Shown here one piece after another: positions 45,253 to 53,799 of a stretch of 64,000 nt of DNA. Within the stretch, counting starts at the first letter, position 1; each line of letters begins with the position of its first letter. Location: contig NZ_AP026677.1 in assembly GCF_025997915.1 (NCBI RefSeq), positions 1 through 64,000 on the forward strand, given 5' to 3'. The notes beneath the pieces were generated by a model. It made no database searches. It saw only the letters and a list, made by a program, of their open reading frames with translations, and was not told where the DNA came from. Origin of the DNA: Aquiluna sp. KACHI24. Lineage in GTDB: Bacteria > Actinomycetota > Actinomycetes > Actinomycetales > Microbacteriaceae. A program made the position numbers and the translations under genes.

Positions 45253-46083
45253 GTGACTCAGTCTACGCCCCTGTACCGCCGACCAGCCTTCGTGTTCGGT
45301 CCGCCTTTGGTGATGGCGATTGCGGGCGTGACACTGCTAATCCAAGCTGCTTTTGGTGCAGGATCGCTTGGGGTTGTGAAGCAGAAACTCGAGGCGCTTG
45401 CTGAACTAGAAACCCCTGCCTTCACCATTCGAGAGTCGGATTGGATTCGAGCCAAACTCAACGATCCAAACTCAGTTTTCGTGGTAGTGAACAAGCACCG
45501 TCAAATCAATCCAAAGAGTTTTGAGCCGAATGACCTTGTCAAAGTTGAGAACTCAAAGACTCTTGATAATTCGAGAAAGCTAGTGCTTTCTCAGGAAGCC
45601 GCTTCAGCGCTTCAGGAAATGGCAAAGGGTCTCAGCGCCGCTGGCCAAGGAAAACTGTTCTTGAACTCCGCCTATCGCTCCTATGACTATCAAGCAGAAC
45701 TTTTCATTGGGAAAGCCAGACAGTATGGCAAGGCAGAGGCGCTTCTAAAGAGCGCAAGGGCCGGATTTTCCGAACACCAAACGGGCCTCGCCGCTGACGT
45801 TTCAGTTCCAGAGCAGGGCTGCGCAATCCTGGCTTGTTTTGGAAACACCCCAGCTGGTAATTGGATCGCAGAGAACTCATGGAAGTACGGCTTCATTGTT
45901 CGTTATCTGGAGACCACAACGTCTATAACTGGCTACGCCTACGAACCTTGGCACCTTAGGTACGTCGGAAAGGAAGTCGCACGTTTGTATCACTCAAATG
46001 GAATACAAACCCTTGAGGAATTCTGGGGTCTACCCCCAGCTCCTGGCTATTTGGCGGTAACCACCGAATCAACAAGCAACTGA
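45253..46083 (+). CDS. D-alanyl-D-alanine carboxypeptidase, VanY type
   Basis: The 276-residue protein has an N-terminal membrane anchor (residues 13-35) and an extracytoplasmic M15 domain. The zinc and catalytic residues are seen in SEHQTGLAADVS and EPWHLRYVG, with SAYRSYDYQAELF upstream. It trims the terminal D-Ala from peptidoglycan stem peptides. The start is GTG without a ribosome-binding site, consistent with a leaderless transcript. Its 3' end overlaps the pgm gene by 37 bp. Confidence 0.92.
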   Translation: MTQSTPLYRRPAFVFGPPLVMAIAGVTLLIQAAFGAGSLGVVKQKLEALAELETPAFTIRESDWIRAKLNDPNSVFVVVNKHRQINPKSFEPNDLVKVENSKTLDNSRKLVLSQEAASALQEMAKGLSAAGQGKLFLNSAYRSYDYQAELFIGKARQYGKAEALLKSARAGFSEHQTGLAADVSVPEQGCAILACFGNTPAGNWIAENSWKYGFIVRYLETTTSITGYAYEPWHLRYVGKEVARLYHSNGIQTLEEFWGLPPAPGYLAVTTESTSN

Positions 46084-47660
46084 GCCTCGCTCAGAACCTG
46101 ATCTAGGTGAGAATCACCCTGGAAAGACTCACCGTAAATCTTGTAGACGTTCTCTGTTCCTGATGGGCGAGCGGCAAACCAAGCGGATGCCGTCGAAACC
46201 TTGATGCCACCGAGTGCGCCGCCGCTGCTGGCCTTGGCCTCAACAGCGGTGATGCTTTCGCCTGCAAGCTTCGAAGCGGTGACATCAGCCTCAGTCAACT
46301 GGGCTAGTCTTGCCTTTTGTTCAAGCGATGCCGGTGCATCCACTCGCTTGTAGCTTGGCGCACCAAACTCTTGCGTGAGTCGCTGGTAATGCTCAGACGG
46401 AGACTTGCCGGAAGTAGCTTGAATCTCGGCAGCTAGGAGGCAAAGAATTAAGCCATCTTTATCTGTCGACCATGCCTGCCCATTCCGTCTGAGGAATGAA
46501 CCTCCTGCAGATTCTTCTCCACCAAAACCCAAGCTGCCGTTTGATAAGCCTGGAACGAACCATTTGAATCCAACTGGAACTTCAAGTAGTTCTCGACCCA
46601 ATCTATTCACAACGCGGTTGATCATTGATGACGAGACCATCGTCTTGCCAACCGCTGCAGAGCTTGACCACTGTGGTCGGTTCTGGAACAGGTAATCAAT
46701 CGATACTGCCAGGAAGTGATTTGGATTCATCAGGCCGTGGTCGCGGGTGACGATGCCATGTCTATCGGCGTCGGCATCGTTTCCGGTTGAGATGTCGTAT
46801 CGAGTCCGATTTTGAATCAGCGAGGCCATCGAGTGTGGGGAGGAGCAGTCCATTCGAATCTTGCCGTCCCAGTCGAGTGTCATGAATCCAAACTGGTAAT
46901 CCACCTCCGGGTTTACAACCGTGAGATTCAGGTTGTATCGATCTGCAATTTCGCCCCAGTAGTGAACTGAGGCTCCACCCATTGGATCTGCTCCGATGGA
47001 TACTGAGCTCGCCGCTATTGCCTCCATGTTCAAGACGTTATTGAGTTGCGAAATGTAGTGCTCGCGATAGTCAAATGGTTTGGACTTTGCCGCTGCTCGC
47101 TTGACCTCTTTTAGTGAATTCGCAATCAGCTCATTCGCGCGCTTGGCGATTACTGAAGTTGCATCCGAATCTGCAGGTCCGCCGTGAGGAGGGTTGTATT
47201 TGATACCACCATCAGCGGGTGGGTTGTGGCTTGGTGTAATGACGATGCCATCGGCCAGCGAGCTCGTGTTTCTGTTGTGGTCGATTATTGCGACCGAGAC
47301 TGCGGGGGTTGGGGTGTAGCCACCGCTTGCATCCACCAAGGCCTCGACCTCGTTCCCTGCGAGCACTTCAAGAACACTTTGTTGAGCAGGTTCGCTGAGT
47401 GCGTGAGTGTCGCGACCTACATAAATTGGTCCAGTGATTCCCTGGGACCTTCGGTACTCAACGATTGCCTGAGTAATTGCGAGGATGTGCTGTTCGTTGA
47501 ATGAGATTGAGTTAGCGCTTCCACGGTGACCGGAGGTTCCAAAGCTAACTTTTTGCTCTGGCACAGAGACATCTGGAACTAGGTCAACGTAATTGGACAC
47601 CAACTTGGAAACGTTTATCAGGTCTTGGGCTTGAGCGGGCTGACCGGCACGTGGATGCAT
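46047..47660 (-). CDS. pgm: Alpha-D-glucose phosphate-specific phosphoglucomutase
   Basis: Pgm interconverts glucose 1-phosphate and glucose 6-phosphate. The 537-residue enzyme has the active-site serine region VITPSHNPPADGGIKYN, the metal-binding loop NDADADRHGIV, the sugar-binding GEESAGGS and the phosphate-binding RPSGTENVYKIY. The start overlaps the following small membrane gene by one base. The long convergent overlap with the VanY-like gene is unusual but both frames look intact. Confidence 0.95.
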   Translation of the reverse strand: MHPRAGQPAQAQDLINVSKLVSNYVDLVPDVSVPEQKVSFGTSGHRGSANSISFNEQHILAITQAIVEYRRSQGITGPIYVGRDTHALSEPAQQSVLEVLAGNEVEALVDASGGYTPTPAVSVAIIDHNRNTSSLADGIVITPSHNPPADGGIKYNPPHGGPADSDATSVIAKRANELIANSLKEVKRAAAKSKPFDYREHYISQLNNVLNMEAIAASSVSIGADPMGGASVHYWGEIADRYNLNLTVVNPEVDYQFGFMTLDWDGKIRMDCSSPHSMASLIQNRTRYDISTGNDADADRHGIVTRDHGLMNPNHFLAVSIDYLFQNRPQWSSSAAVGKTMVSSSMINRVVNRLGRELLEVPVGFKWFVPGLSNGSLGFGGEESAGGSFLRRNGQAWSTDKDGLILCLLAAEIQATSGKSPSEHYQRLTQEFGAPSYKRVDAPASLEQKARLAQLTEADVTASKLAGESITAVEAKASSGGALGGIKVSTASAWFAARPSGTENVYKIYGESFQGDSHLDQVLSEAQLLVDSVVTAK

Positions 47661-48055
47661 TATTTACCCCTTGCGATTTTGAGAAGAAAAGCTGCGTAAC
47701 CAAATGAAAAACCAAATCCCACTAGGGCATACAAGATCGTGAACCAGGTGAACTCTGCGGGAATCAACAGAGTCAAAAGGCCAAGAGCAAACGCGCTCAC
47801 AAGCATGACTCTTGCCGCCCACAAAACTCCCTGATCAGTTCCGACTCTTGAAGTGACCAGCATGTTGCCGGTTAGTGCTACGAGAGTTATCGCGATCATT
47901 CTTAATGACCAGCTCAGCTCATTAGAGGGAGCAAGCGCCAACAGCTGCGCAAAAAGTTCTGGCGCAATCAAGAGTGCAAGCGCACTGAGTCCAAAGGTGA
48001 TGCCACCCAGGAGCAACACCGTCCTGAGCTTTTGGATGCCAGAACTATTGGACAT
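47660..48055 (-). CDS. Small membrane protein, unknown function
   Basis: The 131-residue product has four predicted membrane segments with short loops and a basic C-terminus (LLKIARGK). No family was recognised. It lies directly before pgm on the minus strand, overlapping by one base, and is divergent from pheA. Operon context suggests co-expression with pgm but gives no function. Confidence 0.65.
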   Translation of the reverse strand: MSNSSGIQKLRTVLLLGGITFGLSALALLIAPELFAQLLALAPSNELSWSLRMIAITLVALTGNMLVTSRVGTDQGVLWAARVMLVSAFALGLLTLLIPAEFTWFTILYALVGFGFSFGYAAFLLKIARGK

Positions 48056-48094
48056 AACAGCATGGTATTGCTTTTGCTCGCTGTGCGCCTCCCC

Positions 48095-48100
48095 TAATCT
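48095..48100 (+). promoter_or_regulatory. -10 element of pheA
   Basis: TAATCT ends six bases before the ATG at 48107, indicating leaderless transcription of pheA. A weak TTTTGC at 48072-48077 could be the -35. Confidence 0.5.
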
Positions 48101-48106
48101 TTATCT

Positions 48107-49027
48107 ATGTCTAAGGCAATTCGCATCGCTTACTTAGGTCCTGCCGGCACCTTCACTGAAATGGCTGCTCGGCAAATCCCCGGAGCCCAAACCGCTGCGT
48201 TTTTGCCAACCGCTTCGGTGCCTGAGGCGCTCGACATGGTGCTGTCATCAGCAGCAGATCGCGCGGTTGTGCCGATTGAGAACTCAATCGAGGGTGGCGT
48301 ATCCGCTACCTCTGATGCACTAGCTCAAATGCCGGGTGTTCAGATTTATGGAGAGTACTTAGTTCCAGTCCAGTTTCACCTAATGGCAAAGCCAGGAACT
48401 TTGATCTCACAGGTGAGGGATGTCCTTACTCATCCCGTCGCTTACGCGCAGTGCCGCAACTGGCTTGCCAAAAACCTAGATCAGCACAGCCACATCCCGG
48501 CCTCCTCGACTGCATCAGCTGCCAAGAGCTTGTCCGGAGGCTTTTCGGCTGACGCCGTGATTGCCGCAGAGGCGGCCGCTGAGCTTTATGGTCTCGAGAT
48601 TTTGGTCTCCGACATTGGTGAGAACAAGCACGCTCAGACCAGATTTGTTGAGCTTGGTCTAAGTGGTAAGCCGGCTCCAAAGACTGGTTCTGACAAGACC
48701 AGCGTGATTGTTGAACTACCGGATGACAGGCCCGGTGGCCTGCTGGAAATGCTCGAACAATTTGCCGCTCGAGGCGTGAATCTATCTCGCATCGAGTCCA
48801 GACCGGTTGGAGACCGCTTCGGTCGCTACCGTTTCAACATCGACGCTCAGGGTCACATTGAAGATGAGGCAATCGCTGAAGCTCTGATGGGCCTTCACCG
48901 CTTCAGCCCAAGCCTGATTTTCTTGGGGTCGTATCCACGAGCTGACAAGAGTGAATCGAAGCACGAGGGCAACAACACCAACAGCGCATACGAACAAGCT
49001 AAACGCTGGCTAGATTCGCTTCGCTAA
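48107..49027 (+). CDS. pheA: Prephenate dehydratase
   Basis: PheA converts prephenate to phenylpyruvate in phenylalanine synthesis. The 306-residue protein has IAYLGPAGTFTEMAARQI at the N-terminus, the catalytic-type region VVPIENSIEGGVSATSDAL, the substrate motif HAQTRFVELG near residue 181, and an ACT regulatory domain (PGGLLEMLEQFAARGVNLSRIESRP). It is a monofunctional dehydratase without chorismate mutase, as in other actinobacteria. It overlaps the convergent histidine kinase gene by 29 bp. Confidence 0.95.
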   Translation: MSKAIRIAYLGPAGTFTEMAARQIPGAQTAAFLPTASVPEALDMVLSSAADRAVVPIENSIEGGVSATSDALAQMPGVQIYGEYLVPVQFHLMAKPGTLISQVRDVLTHPVAYAQCRNWLAKNLDQHSHIPASSTASAAKSLSGGFSADAVIAAEAAAELYGLEILVSDIGENKHAQTRFVELGLSGKPAPKTGSDKTSVIVELPDDRPGGLLEMLEQFAARGVNLSRIESRPVGDRFGRYRFNIDAQGHIEDEAIAEALMGLHRFSPSLIFLGSYPRADKSESKHEGNNTNSAYEQAKRWLDSLR

Positions 49028-50771
49028 CTCGGTAGGGGATTGTGGCCTCAACCACCACTCCTCCTGACGTATTAGCGATGCTCCAATGCGAGGTCAATTC
49101 GTTTAGCAGATCTGAGCCAAGACCCTCGGAACCTTTTGAAACCTTGGTTCCATTGTTCTTTGCGGTGATTTCAACGTTGCCATCCTCTAACCGAATATCA
49201 AAATCGATTCGGGTTGCTTGCCCATGCCTAAAGGCATTACCAACAATCTCTTTGACGATCTCGACCGTGCAAATCTTTGCGGTTTCATCAATTGCTTCGA
49301 ACGCATTGTTGTCGAACTTAATTTTGACTTGGCAGACACCCTCCCAAGTGGTGATCAAGTCTGCGAATTCTTGTTTGACCGACTGCCTCTCAACCAAACC
49401 CTTTTCAAGAGCGACTTTGGCTTTTTCGATGTCCGCCGCCACCAGTTGCAATACAGTCTCGGGATTTTGATCTTTGAGCTTGAGACGAGAGTGCGCGACC
49501 GTAAGTGCTCCCTGAACTGTGCCGTGAATGACGAATGACCAGTTGCGCTTGGCAATCCACACAGTTTGCTCTACCAAAGCAATCTCGCGAGCTAGCTCGT
49601 CGTTCAGGTCCTGCAGTTTTTGTAATCCACGCTCTTGGCTGGTGACATAGGTTGCTCGGATAGCGATGGAAAAACTTACAAGAACGACTAAACCTGCGCC
49701 GGATTGCCGAAGGCCCACCGCTCCGGGAAACAGCTCAGCAACACTGAATAGATACAGCCAAGTTGGTGTCAGCATCACGCCAGTAAGCAGCAGAATGATC
49801 AGCATTCCAAGAGCAAAAGGCGGCTCGTATTGCTCTGGAATTGCCCACCGGATTAGGCCCCCTAGCGGGAGCATCGAGAAACTAAATAGCAGTAGGGTCA
49901 TGGCAAATGTTGTTCCACCCAATGCGTTTGCGGTGGTTATTAGGTTCAAATTCGCAAACAGGAATACCAGGTTGGGTCGGAAGCCTCTTTTCAGCGGCAG
50001 ATTCCTCGGCCCGGTTGGCAAAACCGAAAACTTTGTACCATCCCCATCGGATTTTGCGAGTAGCTCAAACCGAGTCCAAATTTCCTTACTAAGTGGACGA
50101 ACCTCTTGCTCGACTAGTTGACGCAATCGATCGGCACTTTTTGCGACATCAGTCTTTGCGAGCAAGCTTTTGACCTCGTCTAACTTGCCCAGCAGTGCCT
50201 CTTGGGCGCGATTTCTCAAAATCTGCTCGGCCTGCTGCGCCGCTTGGGCAGCGAGCTCGCGGCGGCGAATTAGCTCAGCACGAACGCGCTCGATTTCTTC
50301 GGCACTTTTGGTGAACAGGGCCTGGGCCGTCATTACATAGGCAACAACCATCGCGACCAAAACACCCACTGTGAAATCACCCGGGAGTCTGCGGGTATCG
50401 ATAGCCGTTGATGCTTGTGCCCAGTGAACAAGGCTAGATTCAAAAGCCAGACCTCGGATTAGTTGCGATCCACCGACCAGCACGAGAAGTTTTCCATTGC
50501 TGCCATAAAGATCCGGGCTCAGCCTTGAGAGCACGCCGTGACCCAAGAAGTAAAAGAGGAAGAAGGCAAGCTCTGCAAGGAGTAGAGATGGAACTAGCTC
50601 AGCAAACGGAACACCTAGGCGAGCTTCTTCATAGGCAAAACCTGACATCAGGTGCAGGATTGGGAACCAGATGAAGAATCTCCAACTCAGTAGGTTTACC
50701 CCAGCGAGCTGATTCCAAGACGAACTGAGCACCCCTAGAGAGGAGGTCAGTTGTTTGGCAAGGGTTTTCAC
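48999..50771 (-). CDS. Membrane sensor histidine kinase, HGxVQG type
   Basis: The 590-residue protein has about four membrane segments in the first 160 residues, a long alanine/glutamate-rich coiled coil near residues 150-240, further membrane segments near residues 270-380, and a C-terminal catalytic part. The phospho-acceptor is probably histidine 416 in VIHGTVQGALT, of the type seen in kinases without a classical H-box. The ATPase domain has EIVGNAFRHG and GSEGLGSDLLNEL. Its stop overlaps pheA and its start overlaps the response regulator by four bases. The signal is unknown. Confidence 0.85.
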   Translation of the reverse strand: MKTLAKQLTSSLGVLSSSWNQLAGVNLLSWRFFIWFPILHLMSGFAYEEARLGVPFAELVPSLLLAELAFFLFYFLGHGVLSRLSPDLYGSNGKLLVLVGGSQLIRGLAFESSLVHWAQASTAIDTRRLPGDFTVGVLVAMVVAYVMTAQALFTKSAEEIERVRAELIRRRELAAQAAQQAEQILRNRAQEALLGKLDEVKSLLAKTDVAKSADRLRQLVEQEVRPLSKEIWTRFELLAKSDGDGTKFSVLPTGPRNLPLKRGFRPNLVFLFANLNLITTANALGGTTFAMTLLLFSFSMLPLGGLIRWAIPEQYEPPFALGMLIILLLTGVMLTPTWLYLFSVAELFPGAVGLRQSGAGLVVLVSFSIAIRATYVTSQERGLQKLQDLNDELAREIALVEQTVWIAKRNWSFVIHGTVQGALTVAHSRLKLKDQNPETVLQLVAADIEKAKVALEKGLVERQSVKQEFADLITTWEGVCQVKIKFDNNAFEAIDETAKICTVEIVKEIVGNAFRHGQATRIDFDIRLEDGNVEITAKNNGTKVSKGSEGLGSDLLNELTSHWSIANTSGGVVVEATIPYRVSEANLASV

Positions 50772-51442
50772 TTTGGCAAACCGGAGGCCTTTATATACTC
50801 CAGCGCTGCTTTGACTCGGCGCTCCGAACCACCCTGTTCGTCGATCCCAAGTGCTCGATAAGCACGAACCAAGAGCAATCTGACAGCTCTGACCGTTGTT
50901 CCTCTGAGCTGAGCAATCTCTTCGTTGGATTTGCCAGCGGCCAGGAGGCGAATAGTTTCTAGCTGCGAATTGCTGAGTTTTCTCAGACTGTGTCCGCTAG
51001 ATAAATCATCCCTGAGGTGGCGGGTGCGTCCGCGGGCTGTCTCCTCTATGGCCTTGAGCAACACTTCTGGATCGGTGATCCGATCCTTGCGCAGGTAGGC
51101 GCTTCCAGCAGGTAGATGCTTGGCCGACTTACCAGCAAGTCTTGGCTCGGAGACGTTAGTCAAAAATGCAATTGATACAGCTGGGGATTGGAACTTGATT
51201 GAGCTGGCGACATCGATGCCATCGGGTCCTGAGCCAAGGTCGACATCCATGAGGACTAGGTCAGGGTCGAAGCTTTTGGCGAGCTTAGTCGCCTCCGCTC
51301 CCTTGTTCGCAACCTCAACCTCATGACCGGCTGCCTCAAGGGTTTGACGAAGGAGTGCGGAGATGAGTGGCTCATCATCAACCACTAGAACTTTTAGCCT
51401 GTAATCCACAGCTAAAGCATGCCACCGAGCCCTAGGAATCAC
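50768..51442 (-). CDS. LuxR/NarL-type response regulator
   Basis: The 224-residue protein has a receiver domain (LKVLVVDDEPLISALLR, phosphorylation at aspartate 66 in LVLMDVDLGSGPDG, lysine in YLRKDRI) and a C-terminal helix-turn-helix (LSNSQLETIRLLAAGKSNEEIAQLRGTTVRAVRLLLVRAYRAL). It pairs with the overlapping histidine kinase gene. The start may be GTG at 51442 or GTG at 51409 (MDYRLKVLVVDDE), which fits family length better. No ribosome-binding site decides between them. Confidence 0.88.
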   Translation of the reverse strand: MIPRARWHALAVDYRLKVLVVDDEPLISALLRQTLEAAGHEVEVANKGAEATKLAKSFDPDLVLMDVDLGSGPDGIDVASSIKFQSPAVSIAFLTNVSEPRLAGKSAKHLPAGSAYLRKDRITDPEVLLKAIEETARGRTRHLRDDLSSGHSLRKLSNSQLETIRLLAAGKSNEEIAQLRGTTVRAVRLLLVRAYRALGIDEQGGSERRVKAALEYIKASGLPK

Positions 51443-51468
51443 ACCAACTGGTGTTCCTCAAGGGGAAC
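51441..51468. promoter_or_regulatory. Two inverted repeats between the response regulator and serS
   Basis: ACACCA and TGGTGT (51441-51454) and GTTCCTC and GGGGAAC (51453-51468, one G-T pair) lie back to back just before the response regulator gene. Their position fits operators of the divergent two-component genes or of serS, or an mRNA hairpin. No match to a known operator is claimed. Confidence 0.35.
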
Positions 51469-51519
51469 ATTGAGCACTTCGGAAATCCGAAGCTGCCGAG
51501 CCATCAAAGTCAATAAAGG

Positions 51520-51525
51520 TAGGCT
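51520..51525 (+). promoter_or_regulatory. -10 element of serS
   Basis: TAGGCT ends seven bases before the GTG start at 51533, so the serS mRNA is probably leaderless. Confidence 0.45.
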
Positions 51526-51532
51526 TTAGTCC

Positions 51533-52798
51533 GTGATTGACCTAAATTTGCTGCGCGAAAACCCAGAAGCAATTCGAGCGTCCCAAAGAGCACGTGGTGC
51601 GAATGTTGACCTGGTTGACCAAGCCGTCGAACTCGAGTCCCAGCGCCGTCAGTCGCTAAACGATTTTGAAAAGCTTCGTGCCGAGCAAAACGCTCACGGC
51701 AAATTGGTGGCAGCTGCTCCTAAGGAGCAGAAGGCAGAACTAGTTGCTCAGGCCCAGGAGTTAGCAGCCAAGGTCAAGGCAGCCGATGTGGCTGCCGCTG
51801 CAGCGCAAGACGAGCTCGACCAGATTCTTCTCAAAATCGAGAACGTCGTAATCCCAGATGTCCCGCAGGGTGGCGAAGAGAACTTCGTGGTCATCAAAGA
51901 GGTTGGCACTAAGCCACAGTTTGCATTTGCTCCAAAGGAGCACTCGGACTTGGGTGAGCAGCTTGACATCATCGACCTCGCTCGCGGAGCCAAAATCTCC
52001 GGTTCACGCTTTTACTTTTTGAAAGGCTTGGGAGCCAGACTTGAACTTGCTCTCATGCAGCTTGCACTTGACCAGGCAACCGAGGCGGGATTCACCGCAC
52101 TCATTACTCCGACATTGGTTCGACCAGAGGTAATGCAGGGCACCGGCTTCTTGGGAGAGCACTCCGCGGAGGTTTATTACCTCCCTGCCGACGAGCTCTT
52201 CTTGACCGGTACCAGTGAGGTTGCGCTCGCTGGTTACCACAGTGACGAGATTTTGGATGACCTTTCGACTCCAGTCCGCTACGCGGGTTGGTCAACCTGT
52301 TACCGCCGTGAGGCAGGTTCACACGGCAAGGACACCAAGGGTATCTTGCGAGTGCATCAGTTCAACAAGCTAGAGATGTTTAGCTACTGCCGCCCTGAAG
52401 ATGCTGAGCAGGAGCACGCAAAGCTGCTTGCCTGGCAAGAGCAGATGTTGCAAAAGTGCGAGTTGCCGTATCGAGTCATCGATGTTGCAGCGGGAGATCT
52501 TGGGTCATCGGCTGCGAGAAAGTACGACATCGAAGCTTGGGTGCCATCACAGCAGACCTACCGTGAGTTGACTTCAACCTCGAACTGCACGACTTTCCAG
52601 GCGCGCCGACTCAACACCAGATATAGAGATGAATCGGGTAAGCCAAAGACCGCTGCAACTTTGAACGGCACTCTTGCCACCACGAGATGGATGGTTGCGA
52701 TCTTGGAGAACCACCAGCAGGCCGACGGATCGGTATTGATTCCGCAGGCGCTTCGCCCGTATCTCGGTGGTATTGACCGCATCACTCCAAAGGCTTAG
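51533..52798 (+). CDS. serS: Seryl-tRNA synthetase
   Basis: SerS charges tRNA-Ser. The 421-residue enzyme has the N-terminal coiled-coil arm (residues 30-100) that contacts the long variable arm of tRNA-Ser, followed by the class II catalytic domain with [38 protein letters not shown] and the motif [19 protein letters not shown]. Two tRNA-Ser genes lie close by at 53640 and 55057. The HAD-family gene follows four bases later. Confidence 0.97.
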   Translation: MIDLNLLRENPEAIRASQRARGANVDLVDQAVELESQRRQSLNDFEKLRAEQNAHGKLVAAAPKEQKAELVAQAQELAAKVKAADVAAAAAQDELDQILLKIENVVIPDVPQGGEENFVVIKEVGTKPQFAFAPKEHSDLGEQLDIIDLARGAKISGSRFYFLKGLGARLELALMQLALDQATEAGFTALITPTLVRPEVMQGTGFLGEHSAEVYYLPADELFLTGTSEVALAGYHSDEILDDLSTPVRYAGWSTCYRREAGSHGKDTKGILRVHQFNKLEMFSYCRPEDAEQEHAKLLAWQEQMLQKCELPYRVIDVAAGDLGSSAARKYDIEAWVPSQQTYRELTSTSNCTTFQARRLNTRYRDESGKPKTAATLNGTLATTRWMVAILENHQQADGSVLIPQALRPYLGGIDRITPKA

Positions 52799-52802
52799 CC
52801 GG

Positions 52803-53621
52803 ATGAGCTCACCCTGGCTCATTGGCCTAGACATCGATGGCACCCTCGTGCACGATGACGGATCGCTTTCAGAGCGAGTGAAGCATGAGGTCAAAAGGGT
52901 CCAGGCGCTTGGGCACAAGGTTGTTATTGCCACCGGACGAGCTGCAGCGAATGCCTACCCAGTGATCAAAGAGTTGGGCCTTGATGAGGGTTTCGCAGTT
53001 TGCTCCAACGGAGCGGTGACGATCGAACTTGGCGGCGCTCGCGGATATCACGTGGTTGAGGTCAAGACTTTCGACCCTGCTGAGATTCTTGGCCTGCTAA
53101 TTGAAAAGCTTCCAAACGCTCACTTTGCGGTTGAGGATGTGGATGGCAGCTACCGGTTTAACAAGCCCTTCCCAACCTATTCACTTGGTGATCAAAACTA
53201 CGAAGCGGATCTAGATACCCTCTCTCACCACCCGGTGTCACGTGTCGTTGTTCTCTCGCCCGATCATGATGTTGAGGAATTCTTGGGCATCATTGCAGAC
53301 ATTGGTTTGCAGTCGGTTTCATATGCAATTGGTTACACGGCTTGGCTAGACATCGCTCCCCAAGGCATCGACAAGGGTCACGGTCTAGAGCGTTTGCGTG
53401 CACAACTCGGTATCCCAGGCGATCAGGTCTTAGTGATGGGCGATGGCCGCAATGACATCGAAATGTTTCGCTGGGCAAAGGATCTCGGTGGCTACGCATT
53501 TGCCATGGGGCAGGCACCCGATGAGGTGAAGCTTGAGGCAACCGCAGTTACCGCTTCGGTTGACGATGACGGCGTAGCTCAGGTGCTTGGCTCAATTGAG
53601 GGGCTGCAGTTTCTCGATTAG
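52803..53621 (+). CDS. HAD superfamily (Cof-type) hydrolase
   Basis: The 272-residue protein is a Cof-type phosphatase with the nucleophile aspartate in GLDIDGTLVHDDG, the motif II threonine in IATGRAA, the lysine in GIDKGHGLE and the acidic motif IV GDGRNDIEMF. Such enzymes dephosphorylate sugar phosphates, riboflavin intermediates or pyridoxal phosphate. The start is ATG at 52803, four bases after the serS stop, so the genes are probably coupled. The substrate cannot be told. Confidence 0.92.
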   Translation: MSSPWLIGLDIDGTLVHDDGSLSERVKHEVKRVQALGHKVVIATGRAAANAYPVIKELGLDEGFAVCSNGAVTIELGGARGYHVVEVKTFDPAEILGLLIEKLPNAHFAVEDVDGSYRFNKPFPTYSLGDQNYEADLDTLSHHPVSRVVVLSPDHDVEEFLGIIADIGLQSVSYAIGYTAWLDIAPQGIDKGHGLERLRAQLGIPGDQVLVMGDGRNDIEMFRWAKDLGGYAFAMGQAPDEVKLEATAVTASVDDDGVAQVLGSIEGLQFLD

Positions 53622-53639
53622 CCCACTAAACTTCCATGC

Positions 53640-53724
53640 GGAGGTCTGTCCGAGCGGCCGATGGAGCTGGTCTTGAAAACCAGTGGACAGCAATGTCTCG
53701 TGGGTTCGAATCCCACGGCCTCCG
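53640..53724 (+). tRNA. tRNA-Ser (anticodon TGA)
   Basis: The acceptor GGAGGTC pairs with GGCCTCC (one G-T pair). The anticodon stem CTGGT/ACCAG surrounds CTTGAAA with TGA at 53674-53676, and a long variable arm follows. CCA is encoded at 53725-53727, unlike the other tRNAs near the left of the window. A strong terminator follows at once. Confidence 0.96.
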
Positions 53725-53730
53725 CCAGCC

Positions 53731-53760
53731 AAAACCCGCCAAGTGGCGGGTTTTGTTTTT
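53731..53760 (+). terminator. Intrinsic terminator after tRNA-Ser
   Basis: AAAACCCGCC (53731-53740) and GGCGGGTTTT (53745-53754) pair around AAGT, followed by GTTTTT. It ends the serS/HAD/tRNA-Ser transcript. Confidence 0.9.
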
Positions 53761-53787
53761 CCTAGGGACAACTCAGACTTTTATCTT

Positions 53788-53793
53788 TAGACT
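53788..53793 (+). promoter_or_regulatory. -10 element of the LCP gene
   Basis: TAGACT ends six bases before the GTG at 53800, and GGGACA at 53765-53770 could be the -35 with 17 bases between. There is no Shine-Dalgarno sequence, so the mRNA is probably leaderless. Confidence 0.5.
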
Positions 53794-53799
53794 TCTCTG

